DNA of 64,000 bases, from the NCBI RefSeq assembly GCF_025118155.1, contig NW_026251392.1, positions 62,001-126,000 of the forward strand. The letters run 5' to 3'. Positions within the stretch are counted from its first letter, which is position 1. Each line of letters opens with the position of its first letter. Of the stretch, positions 35,670 to 45,884 are shown piece by piece. This DNA is from Cokeromyces recurvatus (Eukaryota; Mucoromycota; Mucoromycetes; Mucorales; Mucoraceae). The notes beneath the pieces are model-generated. The model did no database searches. It had not been told where the DNA came from and was given only the letters and a program-made list of their open reading frames with translations. The position numbers were made by a program, and so were the translations under genes.

Positions 35670-35833
35670 TGTTATACATTGTTTATGAAGAAAAATATCA
35701 CTATTTTTTAAACAAAAAGAAAAAAAAAGTAAGAATTGCTTCTAACTTATAACTTTTTTTTTTCTCCTTTTTGTACTTGTTGCATTTGGCTAAAATAAAG
35801 GCACGAAAAAGATTGTTTGGTGAACGTCCATAA
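34528..35833 (+). CDS. C2H2 zinc-finger and G-patch protein, RBM5/RBM10 C-terminus-like
   Basis: Six exons. Begins MFNQQQKPAFKFVIRSKIEE, Ser- and Lys-rich, with a basic stretch (DRKRKRIETG). Exon 2 holds a coiled charged helix (HSQLERWNRKKEELKKE) and a C2H2 finger: LICILCQRKFKSKQDLEKHQ then SELH. Next EYRNRAAERRQAYG, then a G-patch: GARMLANMGWKKGEGLGKHG, ILNPIKAESYAQSAGIG, DRTLDLARKRLFGERP. The order C2H2, RNRAAERR, G-patch is exactly the C-terminus of human RBM5/RBM10, but the RRM and OCRE parts are absent. Family knowledge: such proteins work with DEAH helicases in 3' splice-site choice. The last intron carries a (GT)n tract. It is short (roughly 260 residues). Confidence 0.85.
35632..35662 (+). 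repeat. (GT)n microsatellite at intron donor
   Basis: About fourteen GT units begin immediately after the GATTTG/GTAAGT splice donor of the G-patch gene, so several GT dinucleotides compete as donors. Confidence 0.9.
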
Positions 35834-35958
35834 TAATAATAAAAATTACCTTTTTGTAATTCCGTTGTATTTACTTTTTTTTTTTTTTTTCCTGTTCTTT
35901 ATTTTTTTTTTTTTTTTTCTTTTGCTAATTATTGTGCTTGTATGTAAAGAGAAAAAAA

Positions 35959-37619
35959 ATGGAACAGAATTTTAAATCTATTCAACATCAACGTTTACGA
36001 GAAGATGAAATAGAAGTTAATAGTGATACATATTCATTAGAAGACGAGGACCCACTTTCATTACCATCTGAAACATTACTAAATACTACAAATGAAGTAA
36101 TACAACATAAGGAAAAGAGTATCATTAAAACTTCGGCCATCAATCTGTTCTGGATATTAATGTGGTAAGTCATCTAGTTATCAAAGTTCACTAAAAGAGA
36201 TTATCCTTTTAATTCCATTTCTATTTAGGTATATTGTAAAGTTTCAAGTAACTTTTATAATACATGTATACACTAATCTATTTATTAGTTTGCTACTATT
36301 TTGTCAGTTTATAATAAATGGATGTTTTCAGAAGAGCATTATAACTTTCGATATCCATTATTTGTTACTAGTATACATATGATTGTTCAATTTTTATTCT
36401 CAGGAACTTCTTTATTCATTATACCAAGCTTGAGACCAAATAAACAGCCTTCATTTCGTGATTATATGTAACAAATATGTGTAGTACTTTACCTATAATG
36501 GAACTTGATTTAATTATATTATTAACATGTTTTTTACCATTTAGATATAAAGTGCTTCCTTGCGCATTGGCTACAAGTTTAGATATTGGTTTGTCAAATT
36601 TATCTTTAAAGTCAATTACTTTATCATTTTATAGTAAGTAGCACTTGTAACTGGATAATAGCAATTTTTTATATATAACTTTCTTTTTTTTTTAACATAG
36701 CAATGTGCAAATCATCCACTCTCGCTTTTGTTTTAATATTTGCTTTTATCTTTAAGCTAGAAAAGCCAAACTGGAAATTGATTTTGATTATTTTAATTAT
36801 CACTGTGGGTGTCGTCTTGATGGTCTCGGACGAAACTGATTTTTCATTGATAGGATTTATACAAGTGATGGCGGCTTCTTGTTTTGGTGGTTTACGTTGG
36901 TCTTTAACTGAAGTCCTTTTACGTAAAGAAAGTATGGGTCTAACAAATCCCTTTGCCTCTATCTTCTTCTTGGCGCCCTCTCAAGCACTTATTTTATTAA
37001 CTCTTTCTGCTGGTGTAGAAGGCTATGTGACAATCTTTAAAAGCGCTTTTTTTATTACCTTTAGAGAAGGATTACATACAGTAAATAGAGTTGAATAGAA
37101 ATTAAGATGTGATTAAAGGCACTAATAATGTAATATTAGATGGCTGTCATTTTAGCAGGTGGTAGTCTTGCGTTCTGTATGATTGTTTCGGAATTCTTTT
37201 TAATCAAACGTACATCCGTTGTCACTTTAAGCGTTTGTGGTATATTTAAAGAAGTAGCAACCATCTTTATCTCCTCTCTTGTATTTGGAGATATCTTAAC
37301 TTTGATTAACATCATTGGTTTATGCATTACTTTGTTCGGTATTGGTCTTTATAATTGGCTTAAACTAAAGGTTATGCGAACAACTACTTCGCACAACAAG
37401 GAAATTAGTCCTGCAAACGTTCAGGAAAATGTAGAATTGGAAGGAGCCCATTTCAGTATAGATGATAGTGAAGATGAAGATGGAAGACATTCAGCTACCT
37501 ATCACATGTATAATACTGTAGCAGAAAGTACACCTATTTTACTAATCGATGGAGGTTTAACTTCGTATCGCGATGATGATGAGCTTCCTAATCGAATTGA
37601 CAGATATGAAATGCGTTAA
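35959..37619 (+). CDS. Nucleotide-sugar/triose-phosphate-type transporter (SLC35C2-like)
   Basis: The protein starts [17 protein letters not shown] (ATG at 35959). After an acidic N-tail come about ten membrane spans: [182 protein letters not shown]. The YNKW motif and LDIGLSN are typical of the TPT/SLC35C2 family. The tail is acidic with dileucine-like residues. Joining exon 1 (35959-36164) to the rest needs a 7-nt microexon (36229-36235). Substrate unknown; Golgi location inferred. Confidence 0.88.
36229..36235 (+). other. 7-nt microexon of the transporter gene
   Basis: Between CTATTTAG (acceptor) and GTAAAGTT (donor) lie 7 nt, GTATATT. Using them gives TG|G TAT ATT|TTT GCT: W-Y-I-F-A, which fits the family. 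Skipping it, or retaining the 53-nt intron behind it, puts the YNKW membrane span out of frame. Confidence 0.8.
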
Positions 37620-38261
37620 ATAGACTATATTTAAATAGAATAAATAAAATGTGTTTTATCTATTTTATTTTTTTTTTTTCGCAAATCATATAAAAGTGAA
37701 TTTTTGTCTAGGAATGTGGGATTGAATAATTGTTTTGATTTATTACAGATCCATGTTGTTCTGTAAAATAATGTATTCAAATGAATGCTATACTCGTAAC
37801 AGCAGTAGTAGTAGAACAGTATTCAATACTGAATTAAAAGGCTTTCATCGTTTTTTTTTTTTTTTTTTTTTGCCATGTTATGTACTAAAGAGGAAAAGCA
37901 ATCCCCCTTTTAAAAGTTAGATAATATAGTACAACTCTTTAAATGTTTGCCAAACTTTTTTGTTTAGATGGAACTAAAGAGAATAAAACAAGATGGGCTG
38001 GTTGCATGATGAAATTCATTAATTATATTAGTACATATCATGTAAATGTGTCATGTATGTTGAGACGTCCATGTTGGAACTATTCTAGACTATTCATCTA
38101 AATTAAAAGGAGTTTGGTCATTGTTATTATTATTATTTTTTTTTTCAAGGAAAACCCGTCACACATTTTTTTTGTTATAGGTGGCATGAGATAATGTCTT
38201 ATTCTTCGAGAAAAAAAAAATGAATTAAATTTAATCATCAATTTAACTCCAACATCAACTA
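37620..38261. other. Spacer between transporter and RRP15
   Basis: About 640 bp, AT-rich, with one T19-type run near 37851-37870 and AATAAA-like signals after the transporter stop. No gene is supportable. Confidence 0.5.
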
Positions 38262-39169
38262 ATGGCAGCGAAAAAGCAATCGAAAACTAAATCAGTAAAT
38301 AAAATTACTAAAGAAGATGATAAATTAGAATCTCATGCTGAATCATCAATGAAAGAGTTAAATGAAGAAACAAATGATTCAGTTGAACAGAGTTCAGACA
38401 ATGATGTTGATGATGATCAAGATACAGATATGAATGATGAAGCTGACGATGAGGAAGGTGATGAGGAAGATGATGAGGAAGACGAGGAATCAGAAGATGA
38501 TGAGATGGATATTGATGGTAAAATTAAATTAGAGCTTAGTAATATATATATTTATACATTGAATAATGTTGATCTTTACCGATAGGAAAAAAAAGACTAA
38601 AAAATACACTACAGAAGCATTTTCTAATGCCATGACAAACATTTTAGCCAGTTCGTTATCTGGATCAGACAAAAAGGTAAAGGATGTAGTTTTTTGAAAA
38701 TACATGAATATTATATAAACTTAAGCCTCTCCTCTTTTTTTTTATCAGCAACCCATTCTTGCAAGGTCAAAGGGTGTAGAACGTAAACTTGAAGACGAAA
38801 AATTAGATTATAAAGCACGTAAAATATTATCAGCCCAAAAGAAAGCTCTAAAGGAAAAGGGCCGTGTCATTCCTGATTATACAACTTTTGAATACGAAAA
38901 ACGTTTAAGAAAAGTAGCTACAAGAGGTGTAGTTAAATTGTTTAATGCTATTCGTACACAGCAAAAGATGACAGAAGTTGCAGTTGAAAATGCAGCTACT
39001 ACTCGTAAAACACTTGCATCAATAGAAAAGGCTAAAAATGGTAAATATATATTTATACATGTATATATATTCATTTAGTAAATGTTTGTTAATGTATACT
39101 CTTTTTTTAATAGTTTCTACAATGTCAAAGTCAACCTTCTTGGACTTATTAAAAAGTGGACAAAAATAA
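38262..39169 (+). CDS. RRP15: Ribosomal RNA-processing protein 15
   Basis: N-terminal 85 residues: basic start (MAAKKQSKTKSVNKITK) then a very acidic Asp/Glu stretch, as in Rrp15. Core: KKYTTEAFSNAMTNILASSL, KGVERKLEDEKLDYKARKI, IPDYTTFEYEKRLRKVATRG, VVKLFNAIRTQQKMTE, TRKTLASIEKAKN and the terminal VSTMSKSTFLDLLKSGQK; the RKVATRGVVKLFNAI block is diagnostic. Family knowledge: nucleolar, needed for 27S pre-rRNA processing. Oddity: exon 1 ends in phase 1 (38517), whereas exon 2 after CGATAG (38585) needs phase 2 to read the conserved frame. The A8 run at 38587-38594 would restore it if it were A9. Stop at 39167-39169. Confidence 0.88.
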
Positions 39170-39393
39170 GTTAATTACATGAATCAATTGTATTATCTGC
39201 TATAATAAATAAAATATTCTTGTTTCAATCGCATTCTTCACTTAATTTAGCTTCAAACATTTCTTCTTTTTTTTTCCCCTTTTGTAATTAAAATAATGCG
39301 GTGGCTTTGACTGACTTTAAAGTTATCGAAAAAAAAAAATAAATAAGAATTTAAATTAGTCTTTTTTTTTTATATTTTGTTCAATACTTAAAA

Positions 39394-41125
39394 ATGAAAG
39401 CTACAAATAAGCATTGTTGTAAATGTAAAACTGAACCTGCTACAGTCTTAATTCGACAAGCATATTATTGTCAGTAAGTCTTGCTTTAAAAAGAAAATCT
39501 CTTTTTTTTTTTTTTTTTTGTATTATGTATGACTCGGAGGAACTAATGTCGATTACTAATTTATAATAGATCCTGTTTTACTTTTGTATTTATCGGGAAA
39601 TATAGATCTATTTTACTTCGCTTAAGAAATAATGATAGAAAGAAAGGAAAGGTTTTATTAGCCTGTTCAGGTGGTCCTTCTTCAATGTAAGTGTGTTGGT
39701 TATATTACCTGATAAAGATCATCAATTCACCTATTTATTTTTTTTTATAGTGCCATGCTTAATTTAACAAAAAATTTTATGAAAGTATTACCTAACGAAA
39801 AGAAAAAAATTCAGCTTATACCCGAAGCTATTGTTTGTCACATTGATGAAAGTAGTTTGTTTGGTAGCAATGTAAAATTGGATGATTAATAATAGGGTTA
39901 AAAAATTTGTTGGCTGAATTTTTATTATTGTTCATATTTAGGAGGGATCTGCAGAAAAACTTGCTCAACACATGAAAGAATACTTTACAGAATTTGAATA
40001 TTTTAGTTATCGTTTAGAAGAAGTGTTTGGTTCAGGATTTACAAAAAATGTTGAATTTAATCAAATATTAAAATCAGTTTCAGGTGGAATTGAGAATGGT
40101 GACTATGGTAAGTAAAGTCGTTGTAGGTTACGAATAGAGAAAAAAAAGACTCACATCATATATGATAGAACATTATGTTAAATGTATAGAAAAGGAACAA
40201 TTAGATAAATCACCAGTTGAGCAATTAAAACAATTGTTTGCTAATATTAAAAAGACGACAGCTAAGGAAGACTTACTTTGGAATCTTAAAATGGAAATGC
40301 TTGTGACTGTGGCTAGACGTGAAAAGTAATTTTTTTTAAAGAAAAGGGGGGGGAGGTGTGATCTAATGTAAAGAAATGTCCTTTTTAACATCCTTCTGTT
40401 TATATATCTTATTTAGATGTGATTATATTTTTATGGCTGATTCAGCTACTCGTCAAGCTATCAAAATGATTTCAATGACAAGTAAAGGACGTGGCTATAG
40501 TCTTGCTTTAGATGTAAGCGTTGACGATCAACAAAGTTTTAAGGACCTTTGTATTATGCGACCTATGAAAGACATGCTTGCTAAAGAAATTGGATTGTAT
40601 AATTATTTTGTAAAGACGGATCAATATATTATATCACCACTTAATTTTAGTACTATGATGCCTGGTAAAAGCTCTATTGAAAGATTGACAGAGGAATTTA
40701 TTGTGGGGCTTGAGCGTGATTTTCCGTCTACTGTAAGTACAGTATGCCGCACAGTAATGAAATTGACACCTGCTGCCGATATGGATTTGACACAGACTTG
40801 TGCTATGTGTTTAATGCCTTATGAAAGTGGCATTGGGGCTTGGAGAAAACATATCACGGTGACAGATGTTGAAGATGCTGAACCAAGACCAGAACAACAA
40901 CAACAGAGTAGTTGTTGTAATGGTAATGGTGATTGTCAAAAGATGAAACTAGATTTGAACAAGCATTTATGTTATAGCTGTCAAGTGAATCTTAAAGATT
41001 ATAACGAAACGTCAATATCATCTCTACCATCCTATGTTGCTGAGAATGCAATTAATCAAAGTAGAGATGATAGACTATTAAATCAAATCAAAGACTTTTT
41101 AATTGAAGACAATGATGATGAATAA
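39394..41125 (+). CDS. CTU2: Cytoplasmic tRNA 2-thiolation protein 2 (Ncs2/Ctu2)
   Basis: Starts MKATNKHCCKCKTEPATVLI with a Cys cluster completed by YYCQSCF. Exons join in frame through LLACSGGPSSIAML (PP-loop-like segment), PEAIVCHIDESSLFG, FSYRLEEVFGSGFTKNVEFN, EHYVKCIEKEQLDKSPVEQL, CDYIFMADSATRQAIKMISM, MRPMKDMLAKEIGLYNYFVK. The C-terminus has two further Cys pairs (CAMCLMPYESG, CYSCQVNLKDY) and an acidic end. Family knowledge: with Ctu1/Ncs6 it thiolates wobble U34 of Lys, Gln and Glu tRNAs, using Urm1. The U34 methylase TRM9 is also in this window. Human CTU2 lacks the full catalytic PP-loop, and here CSGGPSS likewise departs from SGGxDS. Confidence 0.9.
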
Positions 41126-42012
41126 ATAAATAATATGTATTGTATAAGATGGCTTACTATTTTCTCTGGTATTCGTTTTAACAAAAAGAAGAAAAAAAAA
41201 CCTCCCCAAGTTAGTAGTGTATTGGGTATAAGTAAACTAAAATTTGAATAGATATTTCTGATGTACCATTTAAAAAGCATTGATACGCTCATATAAACTA
41301 TATACATACATTTCTTCACAATTATATTTTTACTTCAATAATATATTGTAATGACATTTCAAACTTTCACTAGTTTAAAGGTGCTTGATTGCCTGTATAT
41401 TATCAAAATATTCTCGCTTAAAGCATCTCTTCCTAGTTGATTTTTCCTGACTTGATACTTTTAAAACGTTGTACAAATGTATGTAGCTCTGCTTTGTCCT
41501 CGTTATTGAAATTTAACAGGGTTTAACTGCTTTTTACATAAGCCAAGGGAGGAGTTTCTTCAATAGACGTTGTATTTACAGTTTCGCAGTATTTTTCTTT
41601 CTTGTCGTCTCAAGAACTCCAAAGTATCGTCTACAAAGCTTAATGTCTTTTCATTTGAAATTTTCATTTCCCTTTTCGAGGCATCTTTTTATCTTTTGAA
41701 GTTGAATTTGACCAGTGTCAACTATTTTTCTTTCTATTTTCTTCTCCACTTAATTGTTTTAAGTATTAGTATATGCAATTGAATATAATAATTTCACCAT
41801 TTTGTCATTTTTTTATTCCCTTATATTAATCCAAAGCATTAATTGACGTGGCCTGTGAGCAAATAAAGTAACCTGATGCTTGCAAAGGGTGTAATTCTTT
41901 TCCGGTATTGAGTTGGTTTATCTCTAATGTCGAAGATACCATCACGAGGCAGTGTTTTGCTCAACTTATATATGGTATTTGCTTGGCAAAGGAGAGGTCA
42001 CAATCTGCTGCC
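41126..42012. other. Spacer, possible repeat debris
   Basis: About 890 bp. The reverse strand of 41500-41800 has broken coding-like pieces but with many stops; nothing is recognised. No transposon terminus until the foldback-like arm at 42013. Confidence 0.4.
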
Positions 42013-42385
42013 GTGTCATGGTTGTAAGATTTGTAACTTAATTCAATGTGATAAATAGTCATAATAAAACATATAGTGCAATACTATGATAATTTTGCTT
42101 ATACACATATTAAGTATAGAATGATTCTTAATATTATAATGATTATATTATCAAATTTTTTTATTATTCATTATCCTTATTCACAAAATATATATATACT
42201 CTAACATTGCTTTCCTTTATTTTAAAATTTAACTTATAGCCTAACCCTCATATCAATAAAACTATTAACAAGTCTCAGCATGCTCTTACTTATTTCTTTT
42301 ATTTTATACATTTGTTTCTATTTTCTAGTCTTTTACCTCTGAAACCTACCTATAAAACCACAACAGTGTAATCTATTTCTGGACA
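42013..42385. repeat. Degraded partial copy of the foldback element
   Basis: Starts GTGTCATGGTTGTAAGAT followed by TTGTAACTTAATTCAATG and further matches to the arm of the element at 44873, at lower identity. From about 42165 (ATTATCCTTATTCACAAAAT) to 42350 it matches the reverse complement of that element's centre (45420-45240), including GACAAGTCTCAAC-like and AACCTACC segments. Only one arm remains, so it is a truncated copy. Confidence 0.7.
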
Positions 42386-42612
42386 TGCTATATATGTATA
42401 TATATGCGTGTAATTCATTATATTATTAAATGCATTTTGTTGATCTCTATTTACATGCACGATATGTTCATTCTAAAAAAAAAAAAAAAAAAAATACATA
42501 GTAATTTATTTATATAGTGCGAGAGGTGGAGAATTTGTAGCTTTATTTATTTTAAGAAAAAACAAATATTATTTAGAATGGTGTTTTAGTGTAACAATTT
42601 GTAACTAGACTT

Positions 42613-42753
42613 TTAAAAAGACTCAAGGTTCTTAACGGGTGTGTTGTTACAAGCATAACATATTCTACCAGATAAGTACTTCATTCTCCTTTCCACAATC
42701 GCCCAGAACTGCTTAATGAGGTTTAATTCAAGTGAATATGGTGGAAGGAACAT
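42613..42753 (-). pseudogene. Tc1/mariner transposase fossil (C-terminal piece)
   Basis: The minus strand encodes 46 codons to a stop: MFLPPYSLELNLIKQFWAIV then ERRMKYLSG and KNLESF. LPPYSxxLNxIxxFW is the signature around the last catalytic acid of Tc1-like DDE transposases. Nothing upstream on the minus strand keeps the frame, and a 5-bp duplication (CATAACATAACATAAC on the plus strand) lies at its edge. Only this fragment of the roughly 340-aa enzyme remains. Confidence 0.75.
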
Positions 42754-43664
42754 AACATAACATAACTCTATAGCCTCAAAGACATACATATTTTAAAAGA
42801 GACAATAAATTGGTATAAAAAACGTAACAGCAAACATACAATAAAATGTATTTATTATTATGATATTAATTTATACAAGCATTTATAATTATATCCTATA
42901 TTCAGCACCATGGAGCCTAATAATTTCAAGGAACTGGGAACCTATAATAAATCTAAAAAACCTAAAAAAAAAAGAAAAAAAAATCAGTAATGAACCTCTA
43001 AAAATGTTGTATGGAAAGGAACCCAAACCAAAGCTTCTAACTCACGCAAGAAAGAAGGCAGAGGCCCAGTAACGAGAACGTTCGGCTACTATCCGCGGTT
43101 CCCAAGACGCTAAGATCAAGGGGAGAATTCGCCTAATAGTAAAAGCTTCACTGCAGTTCCATACGAGAAATAAATTACTGGTAAGTCAAAAGAACTTACA
43201 TTAAAAAAACTACAAAAAAAAAAGGAAAAAAGGAAAATTGAAAAAAAAAAAGTTCCAATCAATAAAAATAAATACAAAATGAGAAGCCATATTTCTAATC
43301 TCCTTAAAACTCCTTTTGTTTAAGGATGCTAAGAAAAAGCCTCACCCCCCCTTTTTTTTTTCTTGTTAATACACATGATCGCACTATACATGCTCAAGTG
43401 GCTACACAAAACATAAAAAAAATTGACTTGAGCTCATTATTTATATTATTGCAAAATTACATCAAGAATAAACTTTTGAGTGAGAAACAAAAGAATCTCT
43501 ATCTAGCGTTATAGGTACAAAAGTAAGCTAAGTAGGCGTGTCAATATACTTAATCCTGCAATAAATATCAGTATGTGTATTAGCATAAGTAATCGCTTTT
43601 CAACTCTTATTCTCAATAAAATTCAGTTATTTGAGGACATTAAATAAAAGCTGGAGTTTACTCC

Positions 43665-43710
<46 letters not shown>

Positions 43711-43745
43711 TATTTATGGAAGTCAAATGAATAATTTGATCAAAA
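42754..43745. other. Unassigned region with A39 tract
   Basis: About 1 kb. A coding-like remnant on the plus strand near 42912-43080 is broken by stops and not recognised. An A tract of about 39 nt (43668-43707) lies immediately upstream of the fragment at 43746. Confidence 0.4.
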
Positions 43746-43883
43746 ATGCCTAAAAAATCTAAACAAACAAACCCCGAACAACGTATATCTATTGATGCGA
43801 GATGGTGCTTGGAAAATGCGAATAAACTTACACCGCAAAAATTTTTTGAACAATTTAGTTATGATAACCAATACGTCCGTTGA
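43746..43883 (+). pseudogene. N-terminal fragment of an unknown Mucorales-type protein
   Basis: 45 codons: MPKKSKQTNPEQRISIDARW, then CLENANKLTPQKFFEQFSYD, NQYVR and TGA. The reading frame looks coding up to about 43870, where the sequence becomes part of a 40-bp imperfect inverted repeat shared with 44150-44189. I infer that an insertion cut the gene here and that the C-terminal part is at 45885-46655. The protein family is not named; the split is inference. Confidence 0.45.
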
Positions 43884-44189
43884 CTGCGACTCAGACTCCA
43901 ATGTGGTAACAAGCTCCAAGAGCCGAGCTTTATTTTCCTTTTATAGATGAAAAAATAATAATAAAAATATACTAGAATCTCCTTTTTTCCCTTTATACCT
44001 TCAAAAGTCGGAAGAAGACTCAATTGGTTTTGATATAAGGGAGGGGAACATGAATGAAATAAATATAGAATTAAAAGCAAAACATAAAAAGATAGTTGGA
44101 ATCAATTTTTCCAAGTTTCTTGTAGCCAAGAAAATTATTTGGGTCGGGTTGTTACCACATTTTCATCCTCGTCTTCGTCAACGGACGTA
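43871..44189. repeat. Imperfect 40-bp inverted repeat and partial direct repeat at end of recombinase element
   Basis: TACGTCCGTTGAC at 43871-43883 reappears inverted as GTCAACGGACGTA at 44177-44189, and GTGGTAACA (43902-43910) reappears inverted as TGTTACCAC at 44150-44158; the two 40-bp blocks have equal length but differ in the middle. The first block's middle, GACTGCGACTC(A/G)GACTCC, instead recurs directly at about 44219-44250. Confidence 0.7.
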
Positions 44190-44872
44190 CTGTTGGTCGT
44201 TCCTTCAACAATCCTTGTTGACTGCGACTCGGACTCCAATGTGGTATTTTTTCCTTTGATAGAAACAATTGAGTTCGTTATTCTGGTGCTGTCATTAAGT
44301 TGCGTGCTTGGCTTGAGGTAATATCGTTCAAATGTATTGGAATTGTGACTCCAATTAGCATGTTGCTTGACCTCCGAAATCGTTATTCCATTTTCAACTG
44401 CTTTGGTGCTTGAAGCTGACCTGATAAAGTGTGGTTTGTAAGAACTAGTGTCAATACCCGCTTTTTCCATTGCTTTTGAAACCCATGTAGCTACAGTAGA
44501 AGGACTAGCGGATTTCACCTTGTCTGGTTCGAGAATGAATGCCAAAAACAAACTATGGTCTATAGGAAGGTTATTTCGAAGATGGCTCGACCTTTGTAAA
44601 AAGTCGAAAAGTGTGGAAACAAGGCACATGTCATTGTCATCTGCCAATCCTAGTATAACAGATTTCACTTGAGTCTCTTTCACTTCTCTAAAATGTATAA
44701 GAATTGACACTGGTTCTTCGTTTTTAAGCTCCATTTGTACATCTCTAAACTGCACTCTGCCAACATCTGATCTTGGTCTTGCCATAGTCGTCAAGCATAA
44801 CAATAAAATTGTTTTTTGTTGTAATTCATATAAGTCGATAGATTGATTTTTTGGCCATTCTTTTGCGATATA
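44135..44872 (-). pseudogene. Tyrosine recombinase fragment (DIRS/Crypton-like)
   Basis: Open frame on the minus strand from the foldback border (44872) to a stop at 44135, about 245 codons. It reads YIAKEWPKNQSIDLYELQQK, then ILLLCLTTMARPRSDVGRVQ with the first catalytic arginine region, later KPHFIRSASSTKA (HxxR), HANWSHNSNTFERYY (W and the nucleophile tyrosine region). These are the C-terminal catalytic motifs of tyrosine recombinases like those in DIRS retrotransposons, known in Phycomyces and relatives. The N-terminal part is absent: the frame ends exactly where the foldback element begins. No DIRS reverse transcriptase was found nearby. Confidence 0.75.
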
Positions 44873-45851
44873 GTGTCATGGTTGTAAGATTCATAACTTA
44901 ATTCAATAAGATAAATAGTCATAAAAGAATATATAGTGCATTTGTATAATAATTCTGTCTATAAACATATTTAGTATATTTACTCTTGTATAGAAAAAGA
45001 ATTAATTAATAAAAAGTCCTACATCTAAAAATATACTTTCTTCTATTATTGTTCTGCTGAATATAAATTTATAAAAATAACTTTATACAAGTTAAACTGG
45101 GGTAAACTAAGAATAATACAAATACGCGTAATAATTGATTCCACTCAGAATACATATATTAGTTATATACAAAAGGCATGGATATAGATCTATAATAACT
45201 CTTAGTAATCATTCTATAATTATATCATCACCTACAATTTGTTATGTTTGTTGTGGTTTAGGTAGGTTTAAGTAATTAAATAAAAGAAAATAAAATAAAA
45301 AGAAAACAAGACAGAAGAAGTACGTTGAGACTTGTCAATAAGTTTATTAAAAGTTAATTCAATACAAGTATTGTTATTAGTTATAAGTTATACAAAATAA
45401 GGGTGAATAATGTAAGAGTATTTATATATTTTGTGAATAAGGATGATGAGTAATAAGAAGACAAAAAATATAACAAATTGTATTTGATAATATAATTATA
45501 GAAGGATTACTAAGAGTTATAATTATAGATTCATGTCTTTAGTATATATTTATTTTTATAACTAATACGTGTATTCTGAGTAGAATCAATTATTACGCGT
45601 ATTTGTATTATTCTTAGTTTACCCCAGTTTAACTTGTATAAAGTTATTTTTATAAATTTATATTCAGCAGAACAATAATAGAAGAAAGTATATTTTTAGA
45701 TGTAGGACTTTTTATTAATTAATTCTTTTTCTATACAAGAGTAAATATACTAAATATGTTTATAGACAGAATTATTATACAAATGCACTATATATTCTTT
45801 TATGACTATTTATCTTATTGAATTAAGTTATGAATCTTACAACCATGACAC
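44873..45851. mobile_element. Foldback element with long, nearly identical terminal inverted repeats
   Basis: 979 bp bounded by GTGTCATGGTTGTAAG and its reverse complement CTTACAACCATGACAC. The outer 295 bp of each arm (44873-45167 and 45557-45851) are almost identical, with only scattered mismatches near the inner end; weaker pairing continues inward to about 45255 and 45465, leaving a loop of roughly 210 nt. No coding capacity. It looks like a non-autonomous foldback/MITE. No clear target-site duplication: left flank GCGATATA, right flank AAGGATTA. A truncated relative lies at 42013. Confidence 0.9.
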
Positions 45852-45884
45852 AAGGATTAATATTTTCTGAAAAAAAACATTACA

